Shown piece by piece: positions 34,361 to 42,507 of a stretch of DNA of 64,000 nucleotides. Numbering within the stretch: the first letter of the stretch is position 1; every line of letters starts with the position of its first letter. The notes under the pieces are model-generated. The model saw nothing but the letters and a program-made list of their open reading frames with translations. It did no database searches and had not been told where the DNA came from. A program made the translations under genes and the position numbers. Origin of the DNA: Phycisphaerales bacterium (GTDB lineage Bacteria; Planctomycetota; Phycisphaerae; Phycisphaerales; UBA1924); contig JAJDDF010000006.1 of NCBI GenBank assembly GCA_029260455.1, forward strand, positions 372,001-436,000, in the 5' to 3' direction.

Positions 34361-34678
34361 ATGAGACAGAAAAAATATGGGGCTTTGATCGCACTCAATG
34401 CTGCCTTGGTCGGCGTGTTGTTGCTCGTGAGTCTGCCATCCGGAGCGACCGCCCAACAACAGGGCGCAGCATCGCGCGGCCGCGGCGACTACACCATGGT
34501 GGCGGGGCAGACGCAGGGGTCCTCTGAAGACGCGGTCTGGATCGTCGATGCCGCCAATGAAGAACTGATGGCCCTGCGCTGGGACATTTCCCGTCAAAAC
34601 TTTCAGTTCATTGCCTATGCCCCCTTCTCGACGCGCGATCTCACACAGCCGGTGCCACCAACACCAAGGAGCCGCTGA
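34361..34678 (+). CDS. small exported protein, 105 aa
   Basis: A signal peptide (residues 5-31, LIALNAALVGVLLLVSLPSGATA) is followed by about 70 residues: RGDYTMVAGQTQGSSEDAVWIVDAANEELMAL then RQNFQFIAYAPFSTRDL. GGGAAGG precedes the ATG. The next gene starts 2 bases after this stop, with AAGGAG inside the 3' end, so the two are coupled. The pair resembles adjacent gene pairs I recall from other planctomycetes, in which both proteins carry a VWxVDAxNEEL-type or VLLVIDGRTE-type strand pair. No function is known to me. Confidence 0.7.
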   Translation: MRQKKYGALIALNAALVGVLLLVSLPSGATAQQQGAASRGRGDYTMVAGQTQGSSEDAVWIVDAANEELMALRWDISRQNFQFIAYAPFSTRDLTQPVPPTPRSR

Positions 34679-34679
34679 T

Positions 34680-35009
34680 ATGACTATTGAACAATCCCAC
34701 GCTGCCCCGACTCGTGTTGATTCCAACGCCGCCGCACTCTGGGCAAGTGCTTTCGTCATCATGGCGCTGATCGTCACGCAGGCATCACGGCTTGGCCTGG
34801 GTTCCGCTGCGTACGCAGATGTCTCAGAGGCTGGTGACCTCACCATTTCGACTGCCGCATCGCGAGATGGCGAAGATGTCCTGCTCGTCATTGATGGCCG
34901 CACGGAATCGTTGTCGGCCTACGGCATTGTCAATCGCTCGTCGATCCGCTCCTACCCGGTGCACAACCTGCGCGATCTGTTCACACAGGCTCGGGCCAAC
35001 ACCCGGTAA
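34680..35009 (+). CDS. small membrane-anchored protein, 109 aa
   Basis: One N-terminal membrane segment (residues 19-42, LWASAFVIMALIVTQASRLG) with no signal cleavage obvious, then about 65 residues outside: GDLTISTAASRDGEDVLLVIDGRTESLSAYGI. AAGGAG 8 bases upstream. Partner of the preceding small gene by overlap of spacing; the shared strand pattern suggests that both derive from one fold. Followed 69 bases later by signal peptidase I. Confidence 0.7.
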   Translation: MTIEQSHAAPTRVDSNAAALWASAFVIMALIVTQASRLGLGSAAYADVSEAGDLTISTAASRDGEDVLLVIDGRTESLSAYGIVNRSSIRSYPVHNLRDLFTQARANTR

Positions 35010-35078
35010 GCGGCTGCGGAAAATATTGGTTCTTCATCGGTGCGCCCCAGTCCGCCCGAAGGCGGTATCGTGAGGGGC

Positions 35079-36755
35079 ATGGTTGAGCAGACTCAGAGCA
35101 ACGCAGCACACAAAGCGGCTCACGAAGGCGGCGTCAAGGAGACACTGATCTCCCTGATCATCTCCCTCGCGATGGCGCTGATTGTCAAGTGCTATATCGT
35201 CGAGGCCTATCGCATACCGACGGGCTCGATGGCCCCGACGCTGCTTGGTGATCATGCCACCTATATCGGCCCCCAGACGGGACACAGTTGGACCGTTGAC
35301 CGCGGGCGCGACCCGGCATCAACAGACACTCGGCCGTTGCTTGATCCTGCAACAGGCATGACTCATGCGCTCACCGGGCCGCGCGTGAACACGTTACAAC
35401 CGGGGGCAACACCATCAGGGCGGCGCAGTGCACAAGCGGGCGATCGGATATTGGTGCAGAAATATCTGTACGAGGTGTCTCCGCCCGAGCGATTTGATGT
35501 CGTAGTATTTCGAAACCCGACCAATGCGCAACAGAACTACATCAAGCGCCTTGTCGGCCTGCCCAACGAACACGTGTGGCTTGTAGACGGCGATATTTTT
35601 ACAAGTCCCTACCAGAACACACCAAACCCCGCGGATTCGGCGCTTGCCAATGGTGACTGGCATTGCCAGCGCAAAAGCCTGCGTGTGCAGCGTTCATTGT
35701 GGCGCACACTCTTTTCAAGTGAATATACGCCGCTTGATACAACTTCCAACGGCTCGACATGGTTTACGAGCCCGTGGTCGCCGCAGTCGAGTGGATGGAC
35801 TCTTGATGGGCACCAGTCATATGACTACACCGGTGCCGACGCGACGCGCCTCTCTTGGGACACCGCCAACTGGCCCATCACCGATTGGGAGCCCTACAAC
35901 GATCGTCCGACAGGGTCTGTCAAGGTGTTCCCCGTCGCGGATCTGCGCATGCGGTGCAACATCGAACCTAACAGCGTAAATCTCATCGTCACCGCAACGA
36001 TCACTGCGCGCCAGCACGAATTCCAGACCGTTGTTGGCAATGGCACCGCAACGCTTCAGATGCGCTCTCTGGCATCTGGTCAAGGCGGACCATGGACGGT
36101 TCTCGCAGACACACCCATGGAGGCGCTCTCTGCCGGGCACGCAACAGCAATAGAATTCTGGCACGCGGACCAGGCATTGCGGCTTTTTATCAATGGCGCG
36201 CAAGTGATACACGGCGAATATGACTGGGATCCGGCTCAGCGTCTTGAATTCGCAACCGGCATGCCCTTTGAGTCATTGCGCGCGACGCCCGCGGGATCGA
36301 TGGACAAGTTCACGCTTGCCCGGAACAATACATATGCACACTCTGTCCCCGACGTGACATGGGATTTTTCGAGCGGCCCATTTACGCTGCATCAGGTCGG
36401 GCTTGATCGCGATATTTTCTACCAGCCTGCATTGCGCAACGAAGTGAGCTTTGGATGCCATCCCGACCGCGTGGTCACCCTTGGTCCGGACCATTTTTTC
36501 ATGTTGGGCGACAACTCTGCGGATTCACTTGATGGGCGCGGGTGGGAAGATCATCCGGGTCAAACGCCATATGGCCTCGCTGTAGATCCATTCGTTGCCC
36601 AGGAGATTGATCCGGCGCCGGGTGTGGTGCATCGCAAGTTGATGCTGGGCAAGGCATTCTTTGTGTATTTCCCAGCGCCGCTTTCAGTTGAACTCTTTGG
36701 ATTCAAATTGCCCATTCCGATTCCGGACCTCGGACATATGCGCCTGATCGACTGA
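35079..36755 (+). CDS. lepB: signal peptidase I with a large internal insert
   Basis: Cleaves Sec signal peptides at the periplasmic face. An N-terminal membrane segment (residues 22-40) precedes the catalytic Ser50 in RIPTGSMAPTLLG. The general-base Lys156 lies in YIKRLVGLPNE, after FDVVVFRNP. The last conserved box is GDNSADSLDGRGW (about 477-489). Between the Lys box and this box are about 300 extra residues, with beta-rich sections (GSVKVFPVADLRMRC, ATAIEFWHADQALRLFINGAQ) that look like a concanavalin-type lectin domain. Usual bacterial SPase I has 200-320 residues; this one has about 558. Large inserts occur in planctomycete enzymes as far as I recall. The start could be GTG 35070. Confidence 0.9.
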   Translation: MVEQTQSNAAHKAAHEGGVKETLISLIISLAMALIVKCYIVEAYRIPTGSMAPTLLGDHATYIGPQTGHSWTVDRGRDPASTDTRPLLDPATGMTHALTGPRVNTLQPGATPSGRRSAQAGDRILVQKYLYEVSPPERFDVVVFRNPTNAQQNYIKRLVGLPNEHVWLVDGDIFTSPYQNTPNPADSALANGDWHCQRKSLRVQRSLWRTLFSSEYTPLDTTSNGSTWFTSPWSPQSSGWTLDGHQSYDYTGADATRLSWDTANWPITDWEPYNDRPTGSVKVFPVADLRMRCNIEPNSVNLIVTATITARQHEFQTVVGNGTATLQMRSLASGQGGPWTVLADTPMEALSAGHATAIEFWHADQALRLFINGAQVIHGEYDWDPAQRLEFATGMPFESLRATPAGSMDKFTLARNNTYAHSVPDVTWDFSSGPFTLHQVGLDRDIFYQPALRNEVSFGCHPDRVVTLGPDHFFMLGDNSADSLDGRGWEDHPGQTPYGLAVDPFVAQEIDPAPGVVHRKLMLGKAFFVYFPAPLSVELFGFKLPIPIPDLGHMRLID

Positions 36756-36762
36756 TGCTTTT

Positions 36763-37620
36763 TTACAAGCAGGGACTGCAAATCGAACCGAAATTAAACA
36801 ACACTATTTGCAAATCAACAAGATCAACAAAACCGTCCCCGTTCATATCCGCAGTCAGATTCGCTGTTCCAAATGCAAACAGCAACGACTGCAAATCGAC
36901 CAGGTCAACATCAAAATCGCCGTCGATATCGCCGGGGCACACCGCCGCGGGCGTCAGTTCTTCAAGGGTAAATGCCATATCCGTGCCCGTGATGTCGGTG
37001 CGCACAAGCATGCCTTGTTGATCGAATCTATCTTCTGCGATCACGCCATTGCCTGCCCCCGGCGCCACACTCCATTGCCAGGTCTCGGTGTCTGCATCAA
37101 TGATATTGTCGAAGTGATATGCGCCGATGGAGAGAAAATAATTGCCCGGCGGCAGGATCAGTGGCGGAATAATCTCGACGCGATATGCAAACTCCGGTGC
37201 GTTCAATGTTCCTACATTGGCACCGGTCGGCTGGAAGGTCGTGTCAAATGCTATCGTGCGCGCGACTTCCCACAATGTTGCGCCGGGGCCACCATTGGGA
37301 CCGGCAGCGTCAGAGATGCGAAAGTTAAACGCAACAACATTTTCATTGGGCAATGGTGCGTCAGTCTCGTTGCCCCCCCAGAACCGAATCACCGCCAGGG
37401 GGCTTTCTGTGGCAAGCGTGAAATCGTCTGCGATGCGGCGATTGGCAAAGCTTGACCCGCCGGAATTGTTACGCGAGATATGCCCTGCTGACCCACCCGG
37501 GTCAGGCGATTGATCATAAAACGGGGTTGAACATGTGAGTGCGCCCGCAAACACAGCGATCGCGCCAAAGCCAACTGCTCCAACGGCCCCCACCGAGACC
37601 GATAGCTTCCGGGTCATCAT
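36763..37620 (-). CDS. secreted protein with C-terminal dockerin-like domain
   Basis: 285 residues. A signal peptide (1-27) is followed by a region with SGGSSFANRRIADDFTLA and YFLSIGAYHF that looks like a beta-sandwich, then at the C-terminus two EF-hand-like loops: DIDGDFDVDLVDLQSLLFAFG and DMNGDGFVDLVDLQIVLFNFG. These match dockerin-type Ca-binding repeats (DxNxDGxxDxxDL) that Phycisphaerae use widely at protein ends. No cohesin is in the window. The short tail SICSPCL could form a disulfide or be processed. It starts with two Met codons; GGAG lies upstream. Convergent with lepB, 7 bases apart. Confidence 0.85.
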   Translation of the reverse strand: MMTRKLSVSVGAVGAVGFGAIAVFAGALTCSTPFYDQSPDPGGSAGHISRNNSGGSSFANRRIADDFTLATESPLAVIRFWGGNETDAPLPNENVVAFNFRISDAAGPNGGPGATLWEVARTIAFDTTFQPTGANVGTLNAPEFAYRVEIIPPLILPPGNYFLSIGAYHFDNIIDADTETWQWSVAPGAGNGVIAEDRFDQQGMLVRTDITGTDMAFTLEELTPAAVCPGDIDGDFDVDLVDLQSLLFAFGTANLTADMNGDGFVDLVDLQIVLFNFGSICSPCL

Positions 37621-37793
37621 TTCTTCTGCGCTCCGCCTGAAAAAAGCAATCCACCATGGGGTGGCAAATGCCAACCCATGTGGAGTGTATCCCCGAATTG
37701 TCGAAATGGAAGCGTCTTGTGGGCAGACGGATCGCGCAATTGGCCCGATTGCAGGTATTCGGTCCTTCCTGAAGGGGTCCAAACAGCCCGAAA

Positions 37794-38342
37794 TCAACGC
37801 TTTGAGAACTGGAAGCGCTTGCGAGCACCTGGCTGACCAGGCTTTTTGCGTTCCACTTCGCGTGCATCACGTGTGAGGAAGCCATGATCGCGAAGAACAC
37901 CTTCGAGGGAGGGGTCATAATTCTTGAGTGCCCGGGAGATTGCCAGTCGCAGCGCTTGGGCCTGTCCCATGTACCCGCCGCCATCAAGGCGTGCGATGAC
38001 ATCGAGTTTGCCGGTGAGCTGAGTGACACGCAAAGGCGACGCAACATCTCGCCGATCGCGTTGTTCGGTGAAGTATTCGTCGACCGTTTTGAACTTGCTC
38101 CGGGTGATCTGAATCTTAATCGTGCCCGTGCCTGGCTTGATGCGGGCGCGTGATACTGAAGTTTTGCGACGCCCGGTGCCCCACCACCAGCCATGCGCAT
38201 CTGGCGGCACCGGCGCGGAGACGGTGCGCGTCATCGGTGCTTGGCCGATGGGCGGCGCAATCGACTCTTCCGGGCGAGAAGGGATCGCGGGAGCTGCGGG
38301 GGTGGCTGTCGAAGTGGAAGACTCAGTGTTCTGATCGTTCAT
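37794..38342 (-). CDS. rpsI: 30S ribosomal protein S9 with N-terminal extension
   Basis: Binds 16S rRNA in the head of the 30S subunit; the C-terminal tail contacts P-site tRNA. The S9 core begins at WWWGTGRRKTSVSRARI and runs to the standard GARKRFQFSKR end, with GGGYMGQAQALRLAISRAL in the middle. The first 50 residues (Ser/Thr/Ala/Pro-rich) are an extension absent from most S9 proteins. It follows rplM in the usual order; the gap of 113 bases is longer than in many genomes and holds no clear promoter. Confidence 0.97.
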   Translation of the reverse strand: MNDQNTESSTSTATPAAPAIPSRPEESIAPPIGQAPMTRTVSAPVPPDAHGWWWGTGRRKTSVSRARIKPGTGTIKIQITRSKFKTVDEYFTEQRDRRDVASPLRVTQLTGKLDVIARLDGGGYMGQAQALRLAISRALKNYDPSLEGVLRDHGFLTRDAREVERKKPGQPGARKRFQFSKR

Positions 38343-38455
38343 GGTGTCGCGCTCATGGCCGCGTTCTCGTTGTTCGCGGCGGTGTCTTGCATGTGTGTAC
38401 GAAAATGGTTCTGGAATATGTCAACAAAAATGGCTTGTTTTTCAGCGAAATGCAC

Positions 38456-38893
38456 TCATCGAACCTTGGGCATCGGCGTTGGCTGTTGTGCACTGTGCGG
38501 ATGTTCTGTGCCCTTGTAAACCTTGAGTTTGCCAAGCATCTGGCGACCAAGCCGCCCCTTGGGCAGCATGCGGCGCACCGAATCTTCGAGCAGTGATTCC
38601 GGTTTGTGCTCGAGCACCTGGTCATAGGTCCGGGCCTTGAGCCCGCCGGGATGCCCGGAATAGCGCAACTTGAGTTTTTGTGCGCCTTTGCGTCCGGTGA
38701 GCACAATTTTTTCAGCATTGGTCACAACGATGAAATCGCCCGTATCAATGTGCGGCGTGTACTCCGGGCGATGTTTGCCCATGAGCACAGTGGCGATCTG
38801 CACGCTGATGCGGCCAAGCCTCTGGCCTTCGGCATCGACGTGATACCACTTGTGCTCAAGCTGGCCGGGCTTCATGAATGTGGTTTGACGCAT
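38456..38893 (-). CDS. rplM: 50S ribosomal protein L13
   Basis: Assembly-initiating protein of the large subunit. 145 residues from MRQTTFMKPGQLEHKWYHVD, with the family motifs AEGQRLGRISVQIATVLMGKHRPEYTPH, GDFIVVTNAEKIVLTG and VRRMLPKGRLGRQMLGKLKVY. The C-terminus (TEHPHSAQQPTPMP) is as expected. Start chosen by an AGAGGA site; an in-frame extension of 20 residues upstream is unlikely. rplM-rpsI form the usual two-gene operon. The leader upstream has a strong hairpin (38974-38990). Confidence 0.97.
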   Translation of the reverse strand: MRQTTFMKPGQLEHKWYHVDAEGQRLGRISVQIATVLMGKHRPEYTPHIDTGDFIVVTNAEKIVLTGRKGAQKLKLRYSGHPGGLKARTYDQVLEHKPESLLEDSVRRMLPKGRLGRQMLGKLKVYKGTEHPHSAQQPTPMPKVR

Positions 38894-39204
38894 AGGTCCG
38901 TTCCTCTGAATCCAGAAATGAGGTTGACCCGCCGTAGCTGGCGAAATCAACACACCACGCCTCCAGGCCCGGGCGGTCGACTTTCGACCGTGGGCTTCGG
39001 GGCTGCTTGTCCCCTTGGCCCGCCGGGTGTAGCCACACTCAAAAAAGAAGGTGGTTCCTGCACGTCACGGGCATACCGATGATTCATTCGCAGCGTCCTG
39101 AAAAACCCACCAACTGAGACAATTCGAACCCGCGAGGGCCACTAGAGTACCGATCGGCAAGCCAGTGTCAAATACTGGCCCAACCGACCGATGTAGGAAA
39201 TGCC
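38894..39204. other. divergent intergenic region between rplM and the CPBP gene, with hairpins
   Basis: 311 bases without a gene. On the rplM side is a perfect stem CGGTCGA/TCGACCG around a 3-base loop (38974-38990) within a GC-rich leader. L13 leaders are regulatory in some bacteria, so autoregulation is conceivable but not shown. On the CPBP side is GCCAGT/ACTGGC around GTCAAAT (39161-39179), 26 bases before the start. A tRNA-like GGGTTCGAA on the minus strand is not part of a tRNA. No confident promoter. Confidence 0.5.
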
Positions 39205-40887
39205 ATGAGCGAGATGTTGCCACCTACAAAAAATCCCGATGCCCAGAACTCCGATCCTGATGTGGGGGTTGGTCCTGACAGCGAAACCTACGGCGAAATC
39301 CGTCGGCGTCGTCAGATCAGGCACTGGACGATCATGGTCTGGATCCTGATTGCGATTCCCGCAGCCCTAATCGTGATGAACAATGTCACTGCTACACGGG
39401 TGATGCTTGCGGCCCCACCATCAGAACCAAGAGCAGGTGATCAAGTACAACTTGAACTCACCGCACGGGTACTGGTTGGTGTCCAGCACTGGGCAATCAA
39501 TCTCGGCGGATCTTCACCTGCAATGGTGACGAAGATGAAATCGCAGATGGCGCAGGCCTCGCGCGACAGCGTCAAACCAGAATCGACGCCCGCAGGAGAT
39601 ATGGTGCACATGGCCGCGGTGGCGGGGGAACTTGACAGCCCTGAGGCCGCGCTCGATCTGCTGGATACCGCCGAGGCTGCGCTGGATGGTAAAACGAAGA
39701 GTGCCGCTGCGCGCAACCACTTGAAGCTCCTGTACGAAGCACAAGCGGACCTCGCTGCGCTCGAGCCAACGAGCAACGCAGAACTCCTTGAACTGACTGT
39801 CATGGAAGAGCGCGAGGCGCTGCGCGCCATGCACACCACTGCGCCACCTGATGGTGAAGCGGGCGATGCGGGCCAATACGCTGAGGGGCTACGCCGGGAT
39901 ATTTCGATGTTGCGCCGCATCTATGAAGATGGCGATGCGGCTGATGTTGATTCTGCGGAACAGTTGCGCATCTTTGAAAGGCACGGCTATTTCGGACAGT
40001 TGGCGTTGGCCTATGGCGCGCAGCCGCCTGATGTAAATCGTGATGTGGTTGTGCGGAAATCGCACAGAACATTTCTAACGATTTTTGCCGCCGTCTCGAT
40101 TGGCGTGACAGCCTTTCTGATGAGCTTTGTGCTTTTTCCCCTGACGATCGTGCTGTTGAAGCGCAAGCGCATCACACTTCGTCTTGGGTGGCAGGTGCGC
40201 GAAGTGCGCCTGCAGCATTATGTGTTCCTTGAAACGATGGCGGTATTCCTGTGGAGCTTTCTGGGCATTTCCCTGTTGATTGGATGGCTTGCGCCGCTGA
40301 TGGCGTTTGATCCGGGGCCACTGCTCATCTGGTTGCTCCTGCCCATTGCGCTGTGGCCCGCGCTGCGCGGCGTGAGCGGCAAGCAACTCATCATGGGCAC
40401 AGGGTGGCATGCCAATGGGGCCGGGCCGCGCGGCGTTCTTAAAGAAATAGTCTGCGGCGCTATTGGCTATCTCGCGTGCCTGCCGATTTTTTTGCTCGGG
40501 GCTGTCCTCATGTTCCTATTGATATCAATCAGTGGTGCGCAGCCCGAACATCCGATTACACAGGACATTGACACAAGCTTCTGGGGCGTGCTGACGGTAT
40601 TGCTCATGGGGAGTGTATGGGCGCCTCTTGTTGAAGAAACAATGTTTCGCGGCGCACTGTTCTCGCACATGCGGACATTTCTGCCCTCGATTGCATCAGC
40701 AGCAATCGTTGGGTTCCTCTTTGCTGCGATTCACCCGCAGGGATGGGCTGCGATTCCGCCATTGATGAGCCTTGGCATTATCTTCGCACTCATTCGCGAA
40801 TGGCGCGGCTCATTGATTGGCAGCATGACGGCCCACGCGATGCACAATGGATTTGTGCTCACGATGATGACACTCGCACTTGGCTAA
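39205..40887 (+). CDS. CPBP-family intramembrane protease with large N-terminal region
   Basis: 560 residues. The C-terminal half carries the CPBP (CAAX protease, Abi) motifs on separate membrane segments: LVEETMFRGALFSHM (EExxxR), FLFAAIHPQGW (FxxxH) and AHAMHNGFVL (HxxxN). These are glutamic-type intramembrane proteases. N-terminal to this: a membrane segment at residues 40-60 and a periplasmic domain of about 220 residues that is helical and Ala/Asp-rich (AVAGELDSPEAALDLLDTAEAAL). AGGAAATGCC precedes the ATG. Stand-alone gene, convergent with the M32 peptidase (6 bases apart). Confidence 0.88.
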   Translation: MSEMLPPTKNPDAQNSDPDVGVGPDSETYGEIRRRRQIRHWTIMVWILIAIPAALIVMNNVTATRVMLAAPPSEPRAGDQVQLELTARVLVGVQHWAINLGGSSPAMVTKMKSQMAQASRDSVKPESTPAGDMVHMAAVAGELDSPEAALDLLDTAEAALDGKTKSAAARNHLKLLYEAQADLAALEPTSNAELLELTVMEEREALRAMHTTAPPDGEAGDAGQYAEGLRRDISMLRRIYEDGDAADVDSAEQLRIFERHGYFGQLALAYGAQPPDVNRDVVVRKSHRTFLTIFAAVSIGVTAFLMSFVLFPLTIVLLKRKRITLRLGWQVREVRLQHYVFLETMAVFLWSFLGISLLIGWLAPLMAFDPGPLLIWLLLPIALWPALRGVSGKQLIMGTGWHANGAGPRGVLKEIVCGAIGYLACLPIFLLGAVLMFLLISISGAQPEHPITQDIDTSFWGVLTVLLMGSVWAPLVEETMFRGALFSHMRTFLPSIASAAIVGFLFAAIHPQGWAAIPPLMSLGIIFALIREWRGSLIGSMTAHAMHNGFVLTMMTLALG

Positions 40888-40893
40888 CGTAAT

Positions 40894-42465
40894 TCACACG
40901 CCGTAGACGGCTTTAACTTTGGCTTCAAGATGACGCATGAGGGGTTCACATTGCAAAGGCGACCCGGTGATCCGCGTGCATAGGTCTTCGGCGGAGAAAC
41001 GCCTGCCATGACGGTGAATATTCAGGCGCAGCCAGTCGAGGATGGGTGCAAATTCGCCTTGGGCCATCAATTCATTGCGATTGGGAATGTCCTTGGCCAT
41101 CGCTTCCCAGAACTGCGCGGAATATAAATTACCAAGGGTGTAGGTTGAGAAATAACCCACCGCGCCCATGGACCAGTGCACATCCTGCAAGCATCCCTTG
41201 GCATCATTGGGCACATCCAGACCAAAATCGCTCTTCATGCGCTTATTCCAGACGCCCGGCAAGTCTTTGGGCGCCAAGTCGCCTGCGACCATGGCGCGCT
41301 CAAGGTCGAAACGCAACATGATGTGCAGGTTGTAGGTGACTTCATCGGCTTCAACGCGGATGAAACTCGGCTTGACCATGTTGGCGGCGCGATGGACCTT
41401 GTCTTCATCGAGGCCTTGCAGGGCGGCGGTGCCAAAGACATCGCCGGCGATATCAAAGGCCCATCCCCAGAATGGGCGCGAGCGCCCGACAAGATTTTCC
41501 CACATGCGCGACTGGCTCTCATGAATGCCAAGTGAGATGGCCTCTCCGAGGGGCGTACCAAACCATTCTGCGGACAAACCCTGTTCATAAAGTCCGTGCC
41601 CACCTTCGTGCGTCGCACTGGAAATCGCATCAAGCCACCCATCGGGGCGATAGCGGTTGGTGAGGCGGGTGTCTCCGGGCCCGGGGCTTTCGCAGAAGGG
41701 GTGGGTGGAGACATCGAGGCGGCCTGCCATGAAATCAAAGCCGGTTTCTTCCAGAATGCGCTTGGAAAAAAGCTTTTGTGTTTCGATTGGCAAGTCCCGG
41801 TGTGCATTACCAATATCTGGTGTCTTGGTGAACCCATCGGTGGCATCGCGTACGCGCTCGATGAGATTAACTGTGAATTCGCGCAGGGGTTTAAAAATTT
41901 CTGTGGTGCGGGCGGCGGTCATCTGCGGTTCATATTCATCAAAGAGCGCGTCGTAGAGTTCACCGCCAGCGGGCACGCCGAGGCATTCTGCTTTCTTGCA
42001 TGACAATTCGATTGTTTTTTCAAGCCAGGGCTGAAAGATTGAAAATTCGCTTTTTTCGCGGGCTTCTTTCCACGCATGCATACCAAGTGATGAACACCGT
42101 GCAATTTCTTCAACGAGCGATTTGGGCAATTTGATTCGTTTTTCATAGTCGCGTCGAATCTCGCGCAAGTTGGCCTTGGCGGCGTCATCCCCCGTGAGCC
42201 CGGGGTCAGCTTCGGCTTGCGATACCAACTCTGCAATGCGCTGGTCGGTGAACTTCTCATGTACAAGCCCGGACAATGCCTGCAATTGATCGGCGCGCAA
42301 CGGCGCACCGCGCGGCGGCATGAGTGTTTCCTGATCCCATGACAATGTCGCATCCACACTTTTCCACACCGCAGCGCTGCGCAAGAGCGAACACAGCTCG
42401 GCGTAGGGTTTGGATTTGTCGGCCGCGCCTGCTGGGCCCACGGCAGTTGTTGTTGCGGTTGTCAT
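40894..42465 (-). CDS. M32-family metallocarboxypeptidase (carboxypeptidase Taq type)
   Basis: Removes C-terminal residues from peptides with a zinc or similar metal ion, in the cytosol. 523 mostly helical residues; the active-site motif is HEGGH (in SSATHEGGHGLYEQGL), followed by GIHESQSRMWENLVGRS and later DEVTYNLHIMLRFDLE, both typical for M32. No signal peptide. The ATG at 42465 follows AAGGAG by 9 bases; the GTG two codons before is only 3 bases away from it. Length is close to the family norm of 500. Upstream, the terpenoid-cyclase-like gene runs in the same direction with a gap of 42 bases. Confidence 0.95.
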   Translation of the reverse strand: MTTATTTAVGPAGAADKSKPYAELCSLLRSAAVWKSVDATLSWDQETLMPPRGAPLRADQLQALSGLVHEKFTDQRIAELVSQAEADPGLTGDDAAKANLREIRRDYEKRIKLPKSLVEEIARCSSLGMHAWKEAREKSEFSIFQPWLEKTIELSCKKAECLGVPAGGELYDALFDEYEPQMTAARTTEIFKPLREFTVNLIERVRDATDGFTKTPDIGNAHRDLPIETQKLFSKRILEETGFDFMAGRLDVSTHPFCESPGPGDTRLTNRYRPDGWLDAISSATHEGGHGLYEQGLSAEWFGTPLGEAISLGIHESQSRMWENLVGRSRPFWGWAFDIAGDVFGTAALQGLDEDKVHRAANMVKPSFIRVEADEVTYNLHIMLRFDLERAMVAGDLAPKDLPGVWNKRMKSDFGLDVPNDAKGCLQDVHWSMGAVGYFSTYTLGNLYSAQFWEAMAKDIPNRNELMAQGEFAPILDWLRLNIHRHGRRFSAEDLCTRITGSPLQCEPLMRHLEAKVKAVYGV

Positions 42466-42507
42466 AGCCACATTCTCCTTGAAATTAGGTCAATCTCATA
42501 TGAACTA

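Noticed and set aside
39110-39160. tRNA-like GGGTTCGAA and CTCAGTTGGTGGG pieces on the minus strand
   Set aside because: The order of T-arm-like and D-arm-like pieces is reversed, and no acceptor or anticodon stem can be formed.
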